In this document: one piece after another, positions 16,777 to 25,500 of the stretch | How the letters are laid out: every line of letters starts with the position of its first letter | Numbering within the stretch: the first letter of the stretch is position 1 | Assembly: GCF_024305175.1 (NCBI RefSeq) | Contig: NZ_JAMWYY010000004.1 | Coordinates: 1-64,000, forward strand | Direction of reading: 5' to 3' | Origin: Flavobacterium sp. | Lineage (GTDB): Bacteria > Bacteroidota > Bacteroidia > Flavobacteriales > Flavobacteriaceae | Length of the DNA: 64,000 nucleotides | Translations under genes and position numbers: made by a program | Notes under the pieces: generated by a model | What the model was told of the DNA's origin: nothing | What the model saw: the letters and a program-made list of their open reading frames with translations, nothing else | The model's database searches: none

Positions 16777-17082
16777 ATGGAAAATTTCTTTAAAATTATA
16801 AATGACAAAAAGCCGGTACTTGTAGATTTTTTTGCAACCTGGTGTGGCCCCTGCCAAATGCTGGCACCTATACTTACAGATGTTAAGCACAGCTTAGGTG
16901 AAAGGATTACCATTATTAAAGTAGATGTCGATAAAAATCCTGAATTAATGTCTAACCCGAGATTTTTAGTTAAAGGTGTGCCTACACTAATGCTTTTTCA
17001 GGAAGGTAAAATGCTTTGGCGGCAATCCGGGGTGCTATCAAAAGACCAGCTTATTAGTACAATACTCGATCATATCGAATAA
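16777..17082 (+). CDS. Thioredoxin family protein
   Basis: A small cytoplasmic dithiol reductase of 101 residues with the classical active site WCGPC (C23, C26) in FFATWCGPCQMLAP. The cis-Pro loop KGVPTLMLFQEGK and the C-terminal helix are also present. The N-terminus is about eight residues shorter than E. coli thioredoxin, but the first strand and helix can still form. There is no signal peptide. It lies 95 bases after the persulfide dioxygenase gene, behind its own terminator. That position suggests it could reduce persulfide or thiosulfonate products, but a general thioredoxin role is equally possible. Confidence 0.9.
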   Translation: MENFFKIINDKKPVLVDFFATWCGPCQMLAPILTDVKHSLGERITIIKVDVDKNPELMSNPRFLVKGVPTLMLFQEGKMLWRQSGVLSKDQLISTILDHIE

Positions 17083-17110
17083 AAAACAGCGCCTACATGG
17101 CGCTGTTTTT
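17082..17110. terminator. Bidirectional terminator
   Basis: AAAAACAGCGCC (17082-17093) pairs with GGCGCTGTTTTT (17099-17110) around TACAT. It serves the convergent thioredoxin and agmatine deiminase genes and runs into the latter's stop codon. Confidence 0.9.
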
Positions 17111-18207
17111 TATAGTGGTTCCTGCTGGCTAAGGCAATGAAAACTGCCCAAGCCCCATATAATGTCTACAGAATCTATACCTATAACCTCCCTGCCGGGG
17201 AAGCATTCCTGTAATATCTGTAGTGCTTTTTTGTCATTAACTTCATCCCTGAAAGTGGGAACAATAACACACATATTGGCAATGTAAAAGTTAGCATAAG
17301 ATGCAGGAAGCCTTTGCCCGTCATACTCAACAGGTTTTGGCATAGGCAGCTCAACTACCTTTAGCGGGCTGCCGTCTTCCAGCTTCATATCTTGAAGCAG
17401 TTTCAGGTTTTCCTGAAGCAATCCGTAATTCTCATCCTCTTCATTTTCTTCTACAACTGTAACTACTGTATCTTCATTCACAAAGCGGGTAATATCGTCT
17501 ATATGCCCGTCAGTATCATCGCCAACAATACCATCACCCAACCATAAAATATGCGTTACGCCATAATATTCTTTCAGGTATTCTTCTATTTGTTCTTTGT
17601 TAAGGTGTGGGTTACGGTTTTCGTTAAGCAGGCATGCAGTAGTAGTAAGTAAAGTACCCCTGCCATTAAACTCTACGCTTCCGCCTTCCATTACAATACC
17701 CGGATGGAAAACCTTTAAGCCAAGCGCTTCGCCAATTTTAGTTGGTACAACATCATCAAGGTCATAAGGCGGATATTTACCTCCCCATGCATTATAGCCC
17801 CAGTCAACAATGGCTTTTTCGCCTTTTTTTTTGTTTACAACAAAGGCAGGGCCGTGGTCGCGGCACCATGCATCGTTAGTAGGATGATAGAAAAAAGATA
17901 TATTTTGCACCTTTGCGTGCTGCACAGTCGGCTCATATTTTTCAATATGGGAAAGCGCAAATTGTTTCATGGCTTCATCAGCCACATTAATACATACCTG
18001 TTGGTGGCGCGATACCAAAAGTATAAATTCACAATAGGGCTTGTATATAGTTTCAAGCTTACCGGGCCATGATTCTTCTTTGTGCGGCCATGACAGCCAT
18101 AACGCTTTTTGCGGAGCAAATTCTGCTGGAAAGCTAAAACCGAGTTGTTTGGGGGTTTGATGACGACCGATGTCAGAAGACCGATGTCCGTTTTTTGAGT
18201 TCATCAT
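17110..18207 (-). CDS. aguA: Agmatine deiminase
   Basis: AguA hydrolyses agmatine to N-carbamoylputrescine and ammonia, the first step of the deiminase route to putrescine. It belongs to the peptidyl-arginine-deiminase fold. Conserved patterns are LWLSWPHKEESWPG, NDAWCRDHGPAFV, VMEGGSVEFNG, GDDTDGHIDDITRFV, and the catalytic Cys near residue 358 in GSFHCLSQQEP. The normal N-terminus begins near TPKQLGFSFPAEF. The first 18 residues or so (including SSDIGRHQ) are encoded by the GATGTC-type repeat that borders the upstream small gene, so the start at 18207 is probably recent or misplaced. That ATG overlaps the upstream stop (ATGA). aguB lies just beyond the inserted gene. Confidence 0.93.
   Translation of the reverse strand: MMNSKNGHRSSDIGRHQTPKQLGFSFPAEFAPQKALWLSWPHKEESWPGKLETIYKPYCEFILLVSRHQQVCINVADEAMKQFALSHIEKYEPTVQHAKVQNISFFYHPTNDAWCRDHGPAFVVNKKKGEKAIVDWGYNAWGGKYPPYDLDDVVPTKIGEALGLKVFHPGIVMEGGSVEFNGRGTLLTTTACLLNENRNPHLNKEQIEEYLKEYYGVTHILWLGDGIVGDDTDGHIDDITRFVNEDTVVTVVEENEEDENYGLLQENLKLLQDMKLEDGSPLKVVELPMPKPVEYDGQRLPASYANFYIANMCVIVPTFRDEVNDKKALQILQECFPGREVIGIDSVDIIWGLGSFHCLSQQEPL
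18165..18188. repeat. GACCGATGTC repeat, left side of IVP gene
   Basis: Two perfect copies of GACCGATGTC lie at 18165-18174 and 18179-18188, with AGAA between (14-base period). They are inside the 5' end of aguA. The related word lies in opposite orientation on the far side of the four-helix-bundle gene. Confidence 0.75.
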
Positions 18208-18566
18208 TTTAGAGTATTTCTTAATGCTGCAGTTTTATTAATGAGTATAAATGCATCAGAGTATAATTCATTAACGTTCTCTTCGGTTATATATCTTCTT
18301 CTGATAGCTTTATGAAGACAGCAGACAACTTCTGATATGGATCGTAATGAATAAGTAAGAAACTTTTTAAATTCGGGATTAGTGTTACCTGTTGCACCTT
18401 CGGATATATTTAATGCTATGCTGTCTGCGGCAAGTCTTATCTGACTTTGTAAGTTATATAATTCTGAAGCAGGAAACGAGTTAGAGATATTATGAATCTT
18501 TTCTCCATAATCCATTGCTAATTCCCATACCTGAAGCCTTTCAAACTTAAATAATTTTTGCTGCAT
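18204..18566 (-). CDS. Four-helix-bundle protein, 23S rRNA IVP (S23) family
   Basis: A 120-residue all-helical protein of the family first found in intervening sequences of 23S rRNA genes. Diagnostic patterns are FERLQVWELAMDY near the N-terminus, LYNLQSQIRLAADSIALNISEGA in the middle, and FKKFLTYSLRSISEVVCCLHKA. Its biochemical role is unknown; related proteins (Avd) serve diversity-generating retroelements, but no reverse transcriptase is visible in this window. It sits between aguB and aguA, which are normally adjacent, and has GATGTC-type repeats on each side. Its stop overlaps the annotated aguA start. This looks like a small inserted cassette rather than part of polyamine metabolism. 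Confidence 0.85.
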   Translation of the reverse strand: MQQKLFKFERLQVWELAMDYGEKIHNISNSFPASELYNLQSQIRLAADSIALNISEGATGNTNPEFKKFLTYSLRSISEVVCCLHKAIRRRYITEENVNELYSDAFILINKTAALRNTLK

Positions 18567-18575
18567 AAAACTTTT

Positions 18576-18594
18576 ACATCAGACATCCGACATC
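18576..18594. repeat. GACATC repeat, right side of IVP gene
   Basis: ACATCA, GACATCC and GACATC follow one another with a 7-base period. Read on the minus strand they give GATGTC words matching those at 18165-18188, so the two arrays are in inverted orientation around the small gene. Confidence 0.65.
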
Positions 18595-18613
18595 ATTTCT
18601 TCCATACCGAATA

Positions 18614-19489
18614 TTAGTCCTCGTCAAGGTATCTTTTGGTAATGGGCTGGTAGCTGTCTATCCTTCTGTCGCGTAAAAAAGGCCAGTGCGTGCGATAGTG
18701 GTCGGTAGCTTTTGTATCTACTTCAATAACCGTAGTTTCTTCATTTTCATGTGATGCAAGGTACATAAGCTTACCCTGCGGGTTTGCCACAAAACTGCCG
18801 CCCCAGAATTTCATTGCACCTTCCTGTTCAAAGCCAACACGGTTAACGCTTACCACGTGTACGCCGTTTGCAACTGCATGTGAGCGCTGAATGGTTTGCC
18901 ACGCATCATATTGTTCTTTGTTTGTGTCTTCATCCTGTGTGGTGGCCCAACCGATAGCTGTAGGGTAAAACAGTATTTCGGCGCCCATTAGAGCTGTAAT
19001 GCGGCTCGCTTCCGGGTACCACTGGTCCCAACAGATAAGCACACCAATCTTGGCAAAGCGGGTATTGAATACTTTATAACCCATATCACCCGGTGTGAAA
19101 TAGAATTTTTCATAAAAGGCAGGGTCGTCAGGAATATGCATCTTACGGTACTTACCAAGGTAAGCGCCGTCAGCATCAATAACAGCTGTTGTATTATGGT
19201 AAAGGCCTTCAGTTCTTTTTTCAAATAAAGAAGCAATTATCACAACTCCAAGTTCTTTTGCTACTTCAGATAAAGCTTCTGTTGAAGGTCCGGGTATCGC
19301 TTCGGCCAGTTGAAAATTGTCATAATCTTCTACATCACAAAAATATAATGAGGTAAATAATTCCTGTAAACATACAATCTGTGCACCTTTCTGTGCAGCA
19401 TTGCGCACTTCTTTAATGGCTTTATCAAGATTCTCCTGTTTGTCTTTTACACAAGACATCTGTACAAGTCCTACTTTTACTTTTCCCAT
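18614..19489 (-). CDS. aguB: N-carbamoylputrescine amidase (carbon-nitrogen hydrolase)
   Basis: A nitrilase-superfamily amidase that releases putrescine, CO2 and ammonia from N-carbamoylputrescine, the product of AguA. The Glu-Lys-Cys catalytic triad is visible: Glu in VCLQELFTSLYFC, Lys in YRKMHIPDDPAFYEKFYF, and Cys in GVLICWDQWYPEASR. DDPAFYEKFYFTPGD is typical of the AguB subgroup. ATG at 19489 (MGKVKVG) gives the standard N-terminus of about 290 residues; the longer frame to 19552 adds an unrelated leader. It is transcribed toward aguA but separated from it by the IVP gene. Beta-ureidopropionase is a weaker alternative. Confidence 0.92.
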   Translation of the reverse strand: MGKVKVGLVQMSCVKDKQENLDKAIKEVRNAAQKGAQIVCLQELFTSLYFCDVEDYDNFQLAEAIPGPSTEALSEVAKELGVVIIASLFEKRTEGLYHNTTAVIDADGAYLGKYRKMHIPDDPAFYEKFYFTPGDMGYKVFNTRFAKIGVLICWDQWYPEASRITALMGAEILFYPTAIGWATTQDEDTNKEQYDAWQTIQRSHAVANGVHVVSVNRVGFEQEGAMKFWGGSFVANPQGKLMYLASHENEETTVIEVDTKATDHYRTHWPFLRDRRIDSYQPITKRYLDED

Positions 19490-19596
19490 GGCGGATATAT
19501 CAAAAATTAAAAGTCCAAAATTAAGGAAATTCTTTATTTTTACCGCATTCATTGTGTTAGGCTTTTGCTAAAACGCATGTTTATGCCAATAAAAAC

Positions 19597-20232
19597 TTAC
19601 GGCACCAGGTAAATAAATATGCCGAAAAAGTGCAGGATACTTCCGCCTAATACAAACACGTGCCAAATAGCATGGTTGTAAGGAATCTTTTCTTTGGCAT
19701 AAAAATAAATGCCAAATGTGTAGCAAAGACCGCCACCCAGCAGGAAAAGCAAAGCACCTGTATCAACTGTATTTAAAAGTGGCTTTATGGCTATAATAAT
19801 AAGCCAACCCATGAGTGCATAAAGCGAAAGTGAAAGTTTTTCTGATCTGCGCAGGGGTGAAAACTTAAATATAAAACCAGCTATGGCAAAAGCCCAGATG
19901 AGTCCGAATATTGTCCAGCCCCATGCACCTTTAAGCCCCAGCAGTGCAACAGGCGTGTAGGTACCTGCAATAAGTACATAAATACTCAGGTGGTCTATAA
20001 GCCTCCAAAGCCTTTTCAGTTTAAGTTTTGCAACCGCATGGTAAATGGTAGAGGCAGAATATAGCACAACCAGGCTTAGGCCGAATACCGCACATGCAGC
20101 AATATGCATTGCTGAACCTTTAACTATGCAATATACAAGCATAATTATTAGTGCGGCTACAGATAATACTGCACCTGTGCCGTGTGTTATAACATTTAAA
20201 AGCTCTTCTTTTTTGCGGTTCTTTTTCGCCAT
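19597..20232 (-). CDS. Hemolysin III / PAQR-family membrane protein
   Basis: A 211-residue inner-membrane protein with seven predicted helices and family signatures. These are LLNVITHGTGAVLSV (helix 1 His), LYSASTIYHA (Ser and His), the Asp in LIDHLSIYVLIAGTYTPV, and the C-terminal HAIWHVFVLGGSILHF. These conserved His/Asp residues are the putative metal-binding hydrolase site of the family. Despite the name, most members are not toxins, and a lipid-hydrolase or envelope-homeostasis role is more likely. It follows aguB in reverse order and diverges from the aldo/keto reductase. Family is certain; function is not. Confidence 0.9.
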   Translation of the reverse strand: MAKKNRKKEELLNVITHGTGAVLSVAALIIMLVYCIVKGSAMHIAACAVFGLSLVVLYSASTIYHAVAKLKLKRLWRLIDHLSIYVLIAGTYTPVALLGLKGAWGWTIFGLIWAFAIAGFIFKFSPLRRSEKLSLSLYALMGWLIIIAIKPLLNTVDTGALLFLLGGGLCYTFGIYFYAKEKIPYNHAIWHVFVLGGSILHFFGIFIYLVP

Positions 20233-20303
20233 TGTCTAATCTTTATACAAAGATAAGAAGGGTACTCCTGATTATTTTTAACTTTGGGTTAAAATCTGTA
20301 AGT

Positions 20304-21197
20304 ATGCAATATAACACAATAGAAAAAGCAGGAATTAAAGTAAGTAATTTGTCTTTTGGGTGTATGTCTTTAACTGATAGTTCAACTGGAAATGATGCGC
20401 TTATTGGTAAAGCTATTGATGCAGGCATTACATTATTTGACACTGCCGATTTATATGAAAAAGGAGAAAACGAAAAGCTCTTGGGCAAAGCCATTAAAGG
20501 CAGGCGTAAAGATGTGGCTATATCAACTAAAGCAGGTAACAGGTGGCGCAGCGATGGCAGCGGTTGGGACTGGTGCCCCGAAAAGAAATATATATTAAAA
20601 GCAGCTGACGAAAGCCTGAAACGCCTGCAGACAGATTATATAGATATTTATCTTTTGCACGGAGGCACTGTTGATGATCCTTCAGATGATGTTATAGAAG
20701 CTTTTGAAAGGTTAAAAGAGCAGGGCAAAATAAGAAGCTACGGCATTTCCTCCATACGGCCTAATGTTATCCGCAAGTATGTATCTGAATATGATATTGC
20801 AGCCGTAATGACACAGTACAGTCTTTTAGACAGAAGGCCTGAAGAGGAGACACTACCGTTATTGCAGGAAAACAATATTGCTGTCCTAGCGCGTGGCACT
20901 GTTGCGGGTGGCCTTCTTGCCGGTAAACCTGCTGCCGATTATTTAGATACAGATGCTAAAGAGATAAGTGCTATTATCAATAAAATAAACACCATGCTGC
21001 CAAACAGAGACTTTACAGAGAAGGCTTACCGATACGTGATGGATAGCCCTGCCATAACTACAGCAGTTGCAGGCATACGCACAGCAGCACATTTGCAGCA
21101 GGCTTTAATGGCTGCTGATGCAACAATATTAGCTGTACAGGAACGGCAAATGCTACGGGATATTTGGGAAGGTAATAAATACGTTCAGCAAAGGTAG
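20304..21197 (+). CDS. Aldo/keto reductase
   Basis: A cytoplasmic NADPH-dependent oxidoreductase with a TIM-barrel fold. The catalytic tetrad is visible: Asp in LFDTADLYEKG, Tyr in the same segment, Lys in ISTKAGNRW, and His in IYLLHGG. A cofactor-binding region is expected near the C-terminus (AITTAVAGIRTAAHLQQAL). ATG at 20304 (MQYNTIEKAGIKV) matches the family start. The upstream extension to 20232 overlaps the divergent gene's start and is unlikely. The final length of 297 residues is standard. It resembles the general stress/Tas-type branch; the substrate cannot be inferred. Confidence 0.88.
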   Translation: MQYNTIEKAGIKVSNLSFGCMSLTDSSTGNDALIGKAIDAGITLFDTADLYEKGENEKLLGKAIKGRRKDVAISTKAGNRWRSDGSGWDWCPEKKYILKAADESLKRLQTDYIDIYLLHGGTVDDPSDDVIEAFERLKEQGKIRSYGISSIRPNVIRKYVSEYDIAAVMTQYSLLDRRPEEETLPLLQENNIAVLARGTVAGGLLAGKPAADYLDTDAKEISAIINKINTMLPNRDFTEKAYRYVMDSPAITTAVAGIRTAAHLQQALMAADATILAVQERQMLRDIWEGNKYVQQR

Positions 21198-21261
21198 GCC
21201 GTTAGATATGTCAATTAACAGTTCTTTAACGATTGGTTTTGTATTTTTGAACACCTTACTT

Positions 21262-21330
21262 ATGAAACAAAACACTGATATAACAAAACGCGCTACAGCA
21301 ATAGCCGCTTATAATAATTTGCCTGTATAA
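21262..21330 (+). CDS. Possible 22-residue upstream ORF
   Basis: ATG at 21262 opens a frame of 22 codons (starts MKQNTDITK, ends NNLPV). Its TAA overlaps the ATG of the kinase gene (TAATG). A TATTTTTG box, matching the Bacteroidota -7 consensus TAnnTTTG, lies at 21242-21249, so transcription could begin just before this ATG. Such a position would couple translation of the kinase to the small frame. No stalling motif or attenuator hairpin is seen. It may be chance. Confidence 0.25.
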   Translation: MKQNTDITKRATAIAAYNNLPV

Positions 21331-22538
21331 TGATACTGATAGTAGACGACATACCGGCAAATATTATAGCCTTAAAAAAAGTTCTTGAGCTGCATAACCT
21401 CCAGGTTGATACTGCAGAATCTGGAGAGGAAGCGCTTAAAAAGATTCTCAAGATAAACTATACCCTTATCATTCTGGATGTGCAGATGCCCGGAATGGAT
21501 GGTTTTGAGGTGGCCGAAATACTGGCAGGCAGCAACCGTACCAAAGATATACCTGTTATATTTCTATCGGCAGTAAACAAACAGAAAAAATTTATATCTA
21601 AAGGTTATGAAACAGGCGGTGTAGATTATATAACCAAGCCTGTTGACCCGGATTTACTTATACTCAAAGTAAAAACTTTTTTAAAACTGGCAGAACAACA
21701 AAATGAGCTTAAAGCCATTCGTGATATGCTGAGTAAAGAAATAGAAATAAGGAAAGAAGCACAGGATAACCTTGAAGTTAAAGTTGCCGAGCGTACCAGC
21801 GAACTGGTTGCCAAAAATGAGGAGCTTGAATTGCGCAACCACGAGCTGCAGCAATTTGCATGGGCTGTTTCGCACGACCTTAAAGAACCGGTTCGTAAAA
21901 TGGAGCTGTTTATCAACATTGTAAAAGATAAATATCTTGTTGATGATGAAAAGGCACGCGATTATATAAAAAGGGCAGTAGGCTCGGCGCAGCGCATGTC
22001 TAAACTCATTACCGACCTTTTAGATTATTCAAGGCTGTCATCGGGAGCCGACGCGGTAGAAGCCGACCTTAACCTTATCTTACAGGAAGTTATAACTGAT
22101 TTTGATTACATCATAGAAGATAAAAACGCAAACGTAGTTATTAACAAATTGCCTGTAATTAATGGTATACCCAGCCAGTTGCGCCAGGTATTTCAAAACC
22201 TGATAGGCAATTCCCTTAAATTTACCAATGAGGGTGTTAATCCTGAAATTACTGTAGCCTGTGAAAGTATTTCCGAGAAACGTTTTGAAAGTGAATGTAA
22301 CCCTCAGGGGCAGTTTTGCAAAATAACTGTTACTGATAATGGTATTGGCTTTGACGAAAAGTACCTCGATAAAATTTTTGTAATATTCCAGGGGCTGAAT
22401 GACCGCAAAGAATATGAGGGTACAGGCATAGGACTTGCCATAGCTAAAAAAATAATAGAAAAGCACAATGGTATTATCACCGCAAAAAGCAGCCCCGGCA
22501 AAGGTGCCAGCTTTATAATAATTTTACCTATTAATTAA
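21330..22538 (+). CDS. Response regulator-histidine kinase (REC-HisKA-HATPase)
   Basis: A cytoplasmic signalling protein without membrane segments. An N-terminal receiver (1-120) has the phospho-Asp in LIILDVQMPGMDGFE and the Lys in YITKPVD. A coiled coil (125-170, KVAERTSELVAKNEEL) leads to a HisKA domain with His182 in VSHDLKEPVRK, then an HATPase with N, G1 and G2 boxes (NLIGNSLKF, DNGIGFDEKY, GTGIGLAIAKKI). The receiver-first order means its kinase output may be set by phosphorylation from another kinase. It is the first gene of a five-gene run with the large hybrid kinase 21 bases downstream. Confidence 0.92.
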   Translation: MILIVDDIPANIIALKKVLELHNLQVDTAESGEEALKKILKINYTLIILDVQMPGMDGFEVAEILAGSNRTKDIPVIFLSAVNKQKKFISKGYETGGVDYITKPVDPDLLILKVKTFLKLAEQQNELKAIRDMLSKEIEIRKEAQDNLEVKVAERTSELVAKNEELELRNHELQQFAWAVSHDLKEPVRKMELFINIVKDKYLVDDEKARDYIKRAVGSAQRMSKLITDLLDYSRLSSGADAVEADLNLILQEVITDFDYIIEDKNANVVINKLPVINGIPSQLRQVFQNLIGNSLKFTNEGVNPEITVACESISEKRFESECNPQGQFCKITVTDNGIGFDEKYLDKIFVIFQGLNDRKEYEGTGIGLAIAKKIIEKHNGIITAKSSPGKGASFIIILPIN

Positions 22539-22559
22539 CAAACAACAACTGCAAAATAT

Positions 22560-25500
22560 ATGAGTGGCCAGTTCAGACGCAATTTAATTACAGGTTTCGG
22601 CATATCGATACTAATACTTATAATTAGTTCGGCAGCTTCTTTTATGAGTATCCGTAAATTGCTGCATAGTAATGAGATGGTAAACCATACACAGGAAATT
22701 ATTTATAATCTTAATGAAGGTTCTTCTGTGCTTGTAGATGCACAAACCAGCATGCGTGGTTATTTAATTACAAATAAAAAAGATTTCCTTACGCAGTATA
22801 ATGATGCAGAAGCAAGGGCAGATGATTACTTTGACCGCGTAGAACTTCTTACATCTGATAACCCTGAGCAGCAGCAATACCTCGAAAAACTTAAGCCGTT
22901 GCGCAATGAGTTCTTTAATTACCTTAAAGTAAAAGTAAACGAAAAAACTCATGGTAAGGCAATTACGGATACCGATCTTAATGAGGGCCGCCGAATAATG
23001 GGTGATATACGTAACCTCCTTAAGCAGATAGAAAGTAATGAGCAGGAACTGTTAGCGCAGCGTAACGAGACCTCGCAGCGTTTTGGTACATACAGCACAA
23101 TACTTATTATTGCGGCCGCTATAATAGCGATACTGATAAGCATCTTTTTCTTTACCAGGATAATAAAAGATTATAACGAACGCCTTAAACTACAGGCAGA
23201 GCTTGAACGTAAAGACCGTGAAACAGAAGAGCGAATTCGCGTAATAAGCAAAATTGCAGAGCAGGTTGCAGCAGGCAATTATGACGTAAGGGTAAATGAC
23301 AGTGAAAAAGATGCACTGGGCACCGTGGCACTCTCATTAAATAATATGGCCGGCGCCTTAAGCACTTCATTTAACTCTCTTGCAGATAATGAATGGCTGC
23401 AGGCGGGTGTAGCACAGCTTAATGAGGTAATGCTTGGGGAAAAGGGGGTAGAGCAGCTTGCTGCCGATGTGATAGAATATCTTGCAATATATACAGGCAG
23501 TAATGCAGGGGTAATATACCTGCTTGAGGGTGAAGAACTGCTGCTTACTGCAGGTTACAGCTATATAGCGGATGATAAAAGAAAATCAATAAGGTTAGGA
23601 GAGGGGCTAACGGGACAATCGGTTGTATCGGGTAAAATGTTGCAGGTTACTTCCGCTTCACCCGAAAATGTTACTATAAGCTATGCACTTGGCGAAATTA
23701 AGCCAGGTAATATAATAGCCCTGCCACTAATGGACAGGAGAGTTGCAGGTGCTTTAGAACTTGCAAAAATAGATGCGTTTACACCGCTTGAGGCTGAGTT
23801 TTTAAATGCAGTTGCCAATAACATTGCCATAGCCATAACCGCAGCACAAAACAGAAAACGCGTTCAGGAGTTGCTGGAAGAAACACAGGCACAATCGGAG
23901 GAGCTACGTGTGCAGCATACCGAGCTTGAGTCGATGAACGCCGAGCTTGAAACCCAGACAGAAAAACTACAGGCATCTGAAGAAGAACTGCGCGTGCAAC
24001 AGGAAGAGCTGCAACAAACCAACCAGGAACTGGAAGAGCGCAGCGTACTGCTTGAAGAGCGTAATCTTGAAATACAAAAGAAAACGGAAGACCTTGAGCT
24101 TAGCACACGCTACAAATCAGAATTCCTTGCCAATATGTCGCACGAACTCCGTACACCTTTAAACTCCATACTACTGCTAAGCCGCCTGCTTTCTGAAAAC
24201 GGAGAGGCCAACATGACCGATGAGCAGGTAGAGTTTGCAAAGGTTATACAAAGCTCAGGAAACGGGCTTCTTGGCCTGATTGATGAAATACTTGACCTTT
24301 CTAAGATAGAAGCAGGTAAAATGGATCTTGAGTTTATGGATATATCGGTTAAAGAAGTTACTGATAACCTTAAGAACCTCTTTACAGAAGTGGCAAGGGA
24401 AAAGAATATAGAATTTAAAATTGATGCTGAAAATGCCCCGCTGGTAATCAGGACAGACAAGATGCGACTTGAGCAGATCCTTAAAAACCTTATCAGCAAT
24501 GCCATTAAATTTACTGCTGAAGGCTCTGTAACCCTTAAAATTAAAAAAACAGAAGACGGCAAGCATGTAGATTTTGCAGTTATAGATACAGGTATTGGCA
24601 TACCGCCCGAAAAGCAACCGCTTATATTTGAGGCTTTCCAACAGGCAGACGGCTCTACCAAACGTAAATATGGCGGTACGGGGCTCGGATTATCAATCAG
24701 CCGTGAACTTTCTAAACTTCTGGGCGGAGAAATTAGCCTTAGCAGTAAAGTAAACCAGGGAAGTACCTTTGCGCTTACCATTCCGGTTATAGGACAGGCA
24801 GGAGCAAACTTAACTATTGAAAGAGAAAAAACTGCTGCTTTACCTTCAAAAGAAAATAAAGTTGATGAAACTGCCAAAGCAGAGAAAAAGGCTGAAGTTA
24901 ACCGTTATATCAGCAACACGATACCTGATGACGTTCCGGATGATAAAGATATCATAAATGAAGGCGACAAAGTTATACTGATTGTTGAAGATGATGTAAA
25001 TTTTGCAAAAGCGCTGCTTGATTTCAGCCACCAGAGAGGCTACAAAGGCGTTGTGAGCGTGAGAGGAGACCAAGCACTTAATCTTGCCCTCATCTTTAAG
25101 CCGGTAGGCATATTGCTGGATATTCAATTGCCTATAATGAGCGGTTGGGAAGTAATGGAAGCATTAAAAGCAAATACAGAGACCAAGCATATTCCTGTGC
25201 ATATTATGTCGTCTCATAAGGTAAGAAAGGAAAGCCTTTTAAAAGGAGCTGTAAACTTTTTAGATAAGCCTGTTGCCTTTGAGCAGATGCCTGATATTTT
25301 TACACGTATAGAGCACATCATAAACAGGGAGTCTCAAAAAGTGCTTATTTTTGAAGATAATCCTAAACATGCACAGGCACTGGCTTACTTTTTAGGCTCT
25401 AATAACATCAATTCAGAAATAAAAAGTGAAATAACCGATGGTGTGTCGGCTTTGCAGCAGGAAAATGTAGACTGTGTAATACTGGATATGGGTGTACCGG

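Noticed and set aside
18204..18566. Diversity-generating retroelement accessory gene (Avd)
   Set aside because: The family is related, but no reverse transcriptase, template repeat or variable repeat is visible nearby.
24110..24877. 255-codon minus-strand frame inside the large hybrid kinase
   Set aside because: Antisense to the well-conserved HisKA/HATPase region; Ser/Leu-rich composition without domain features.
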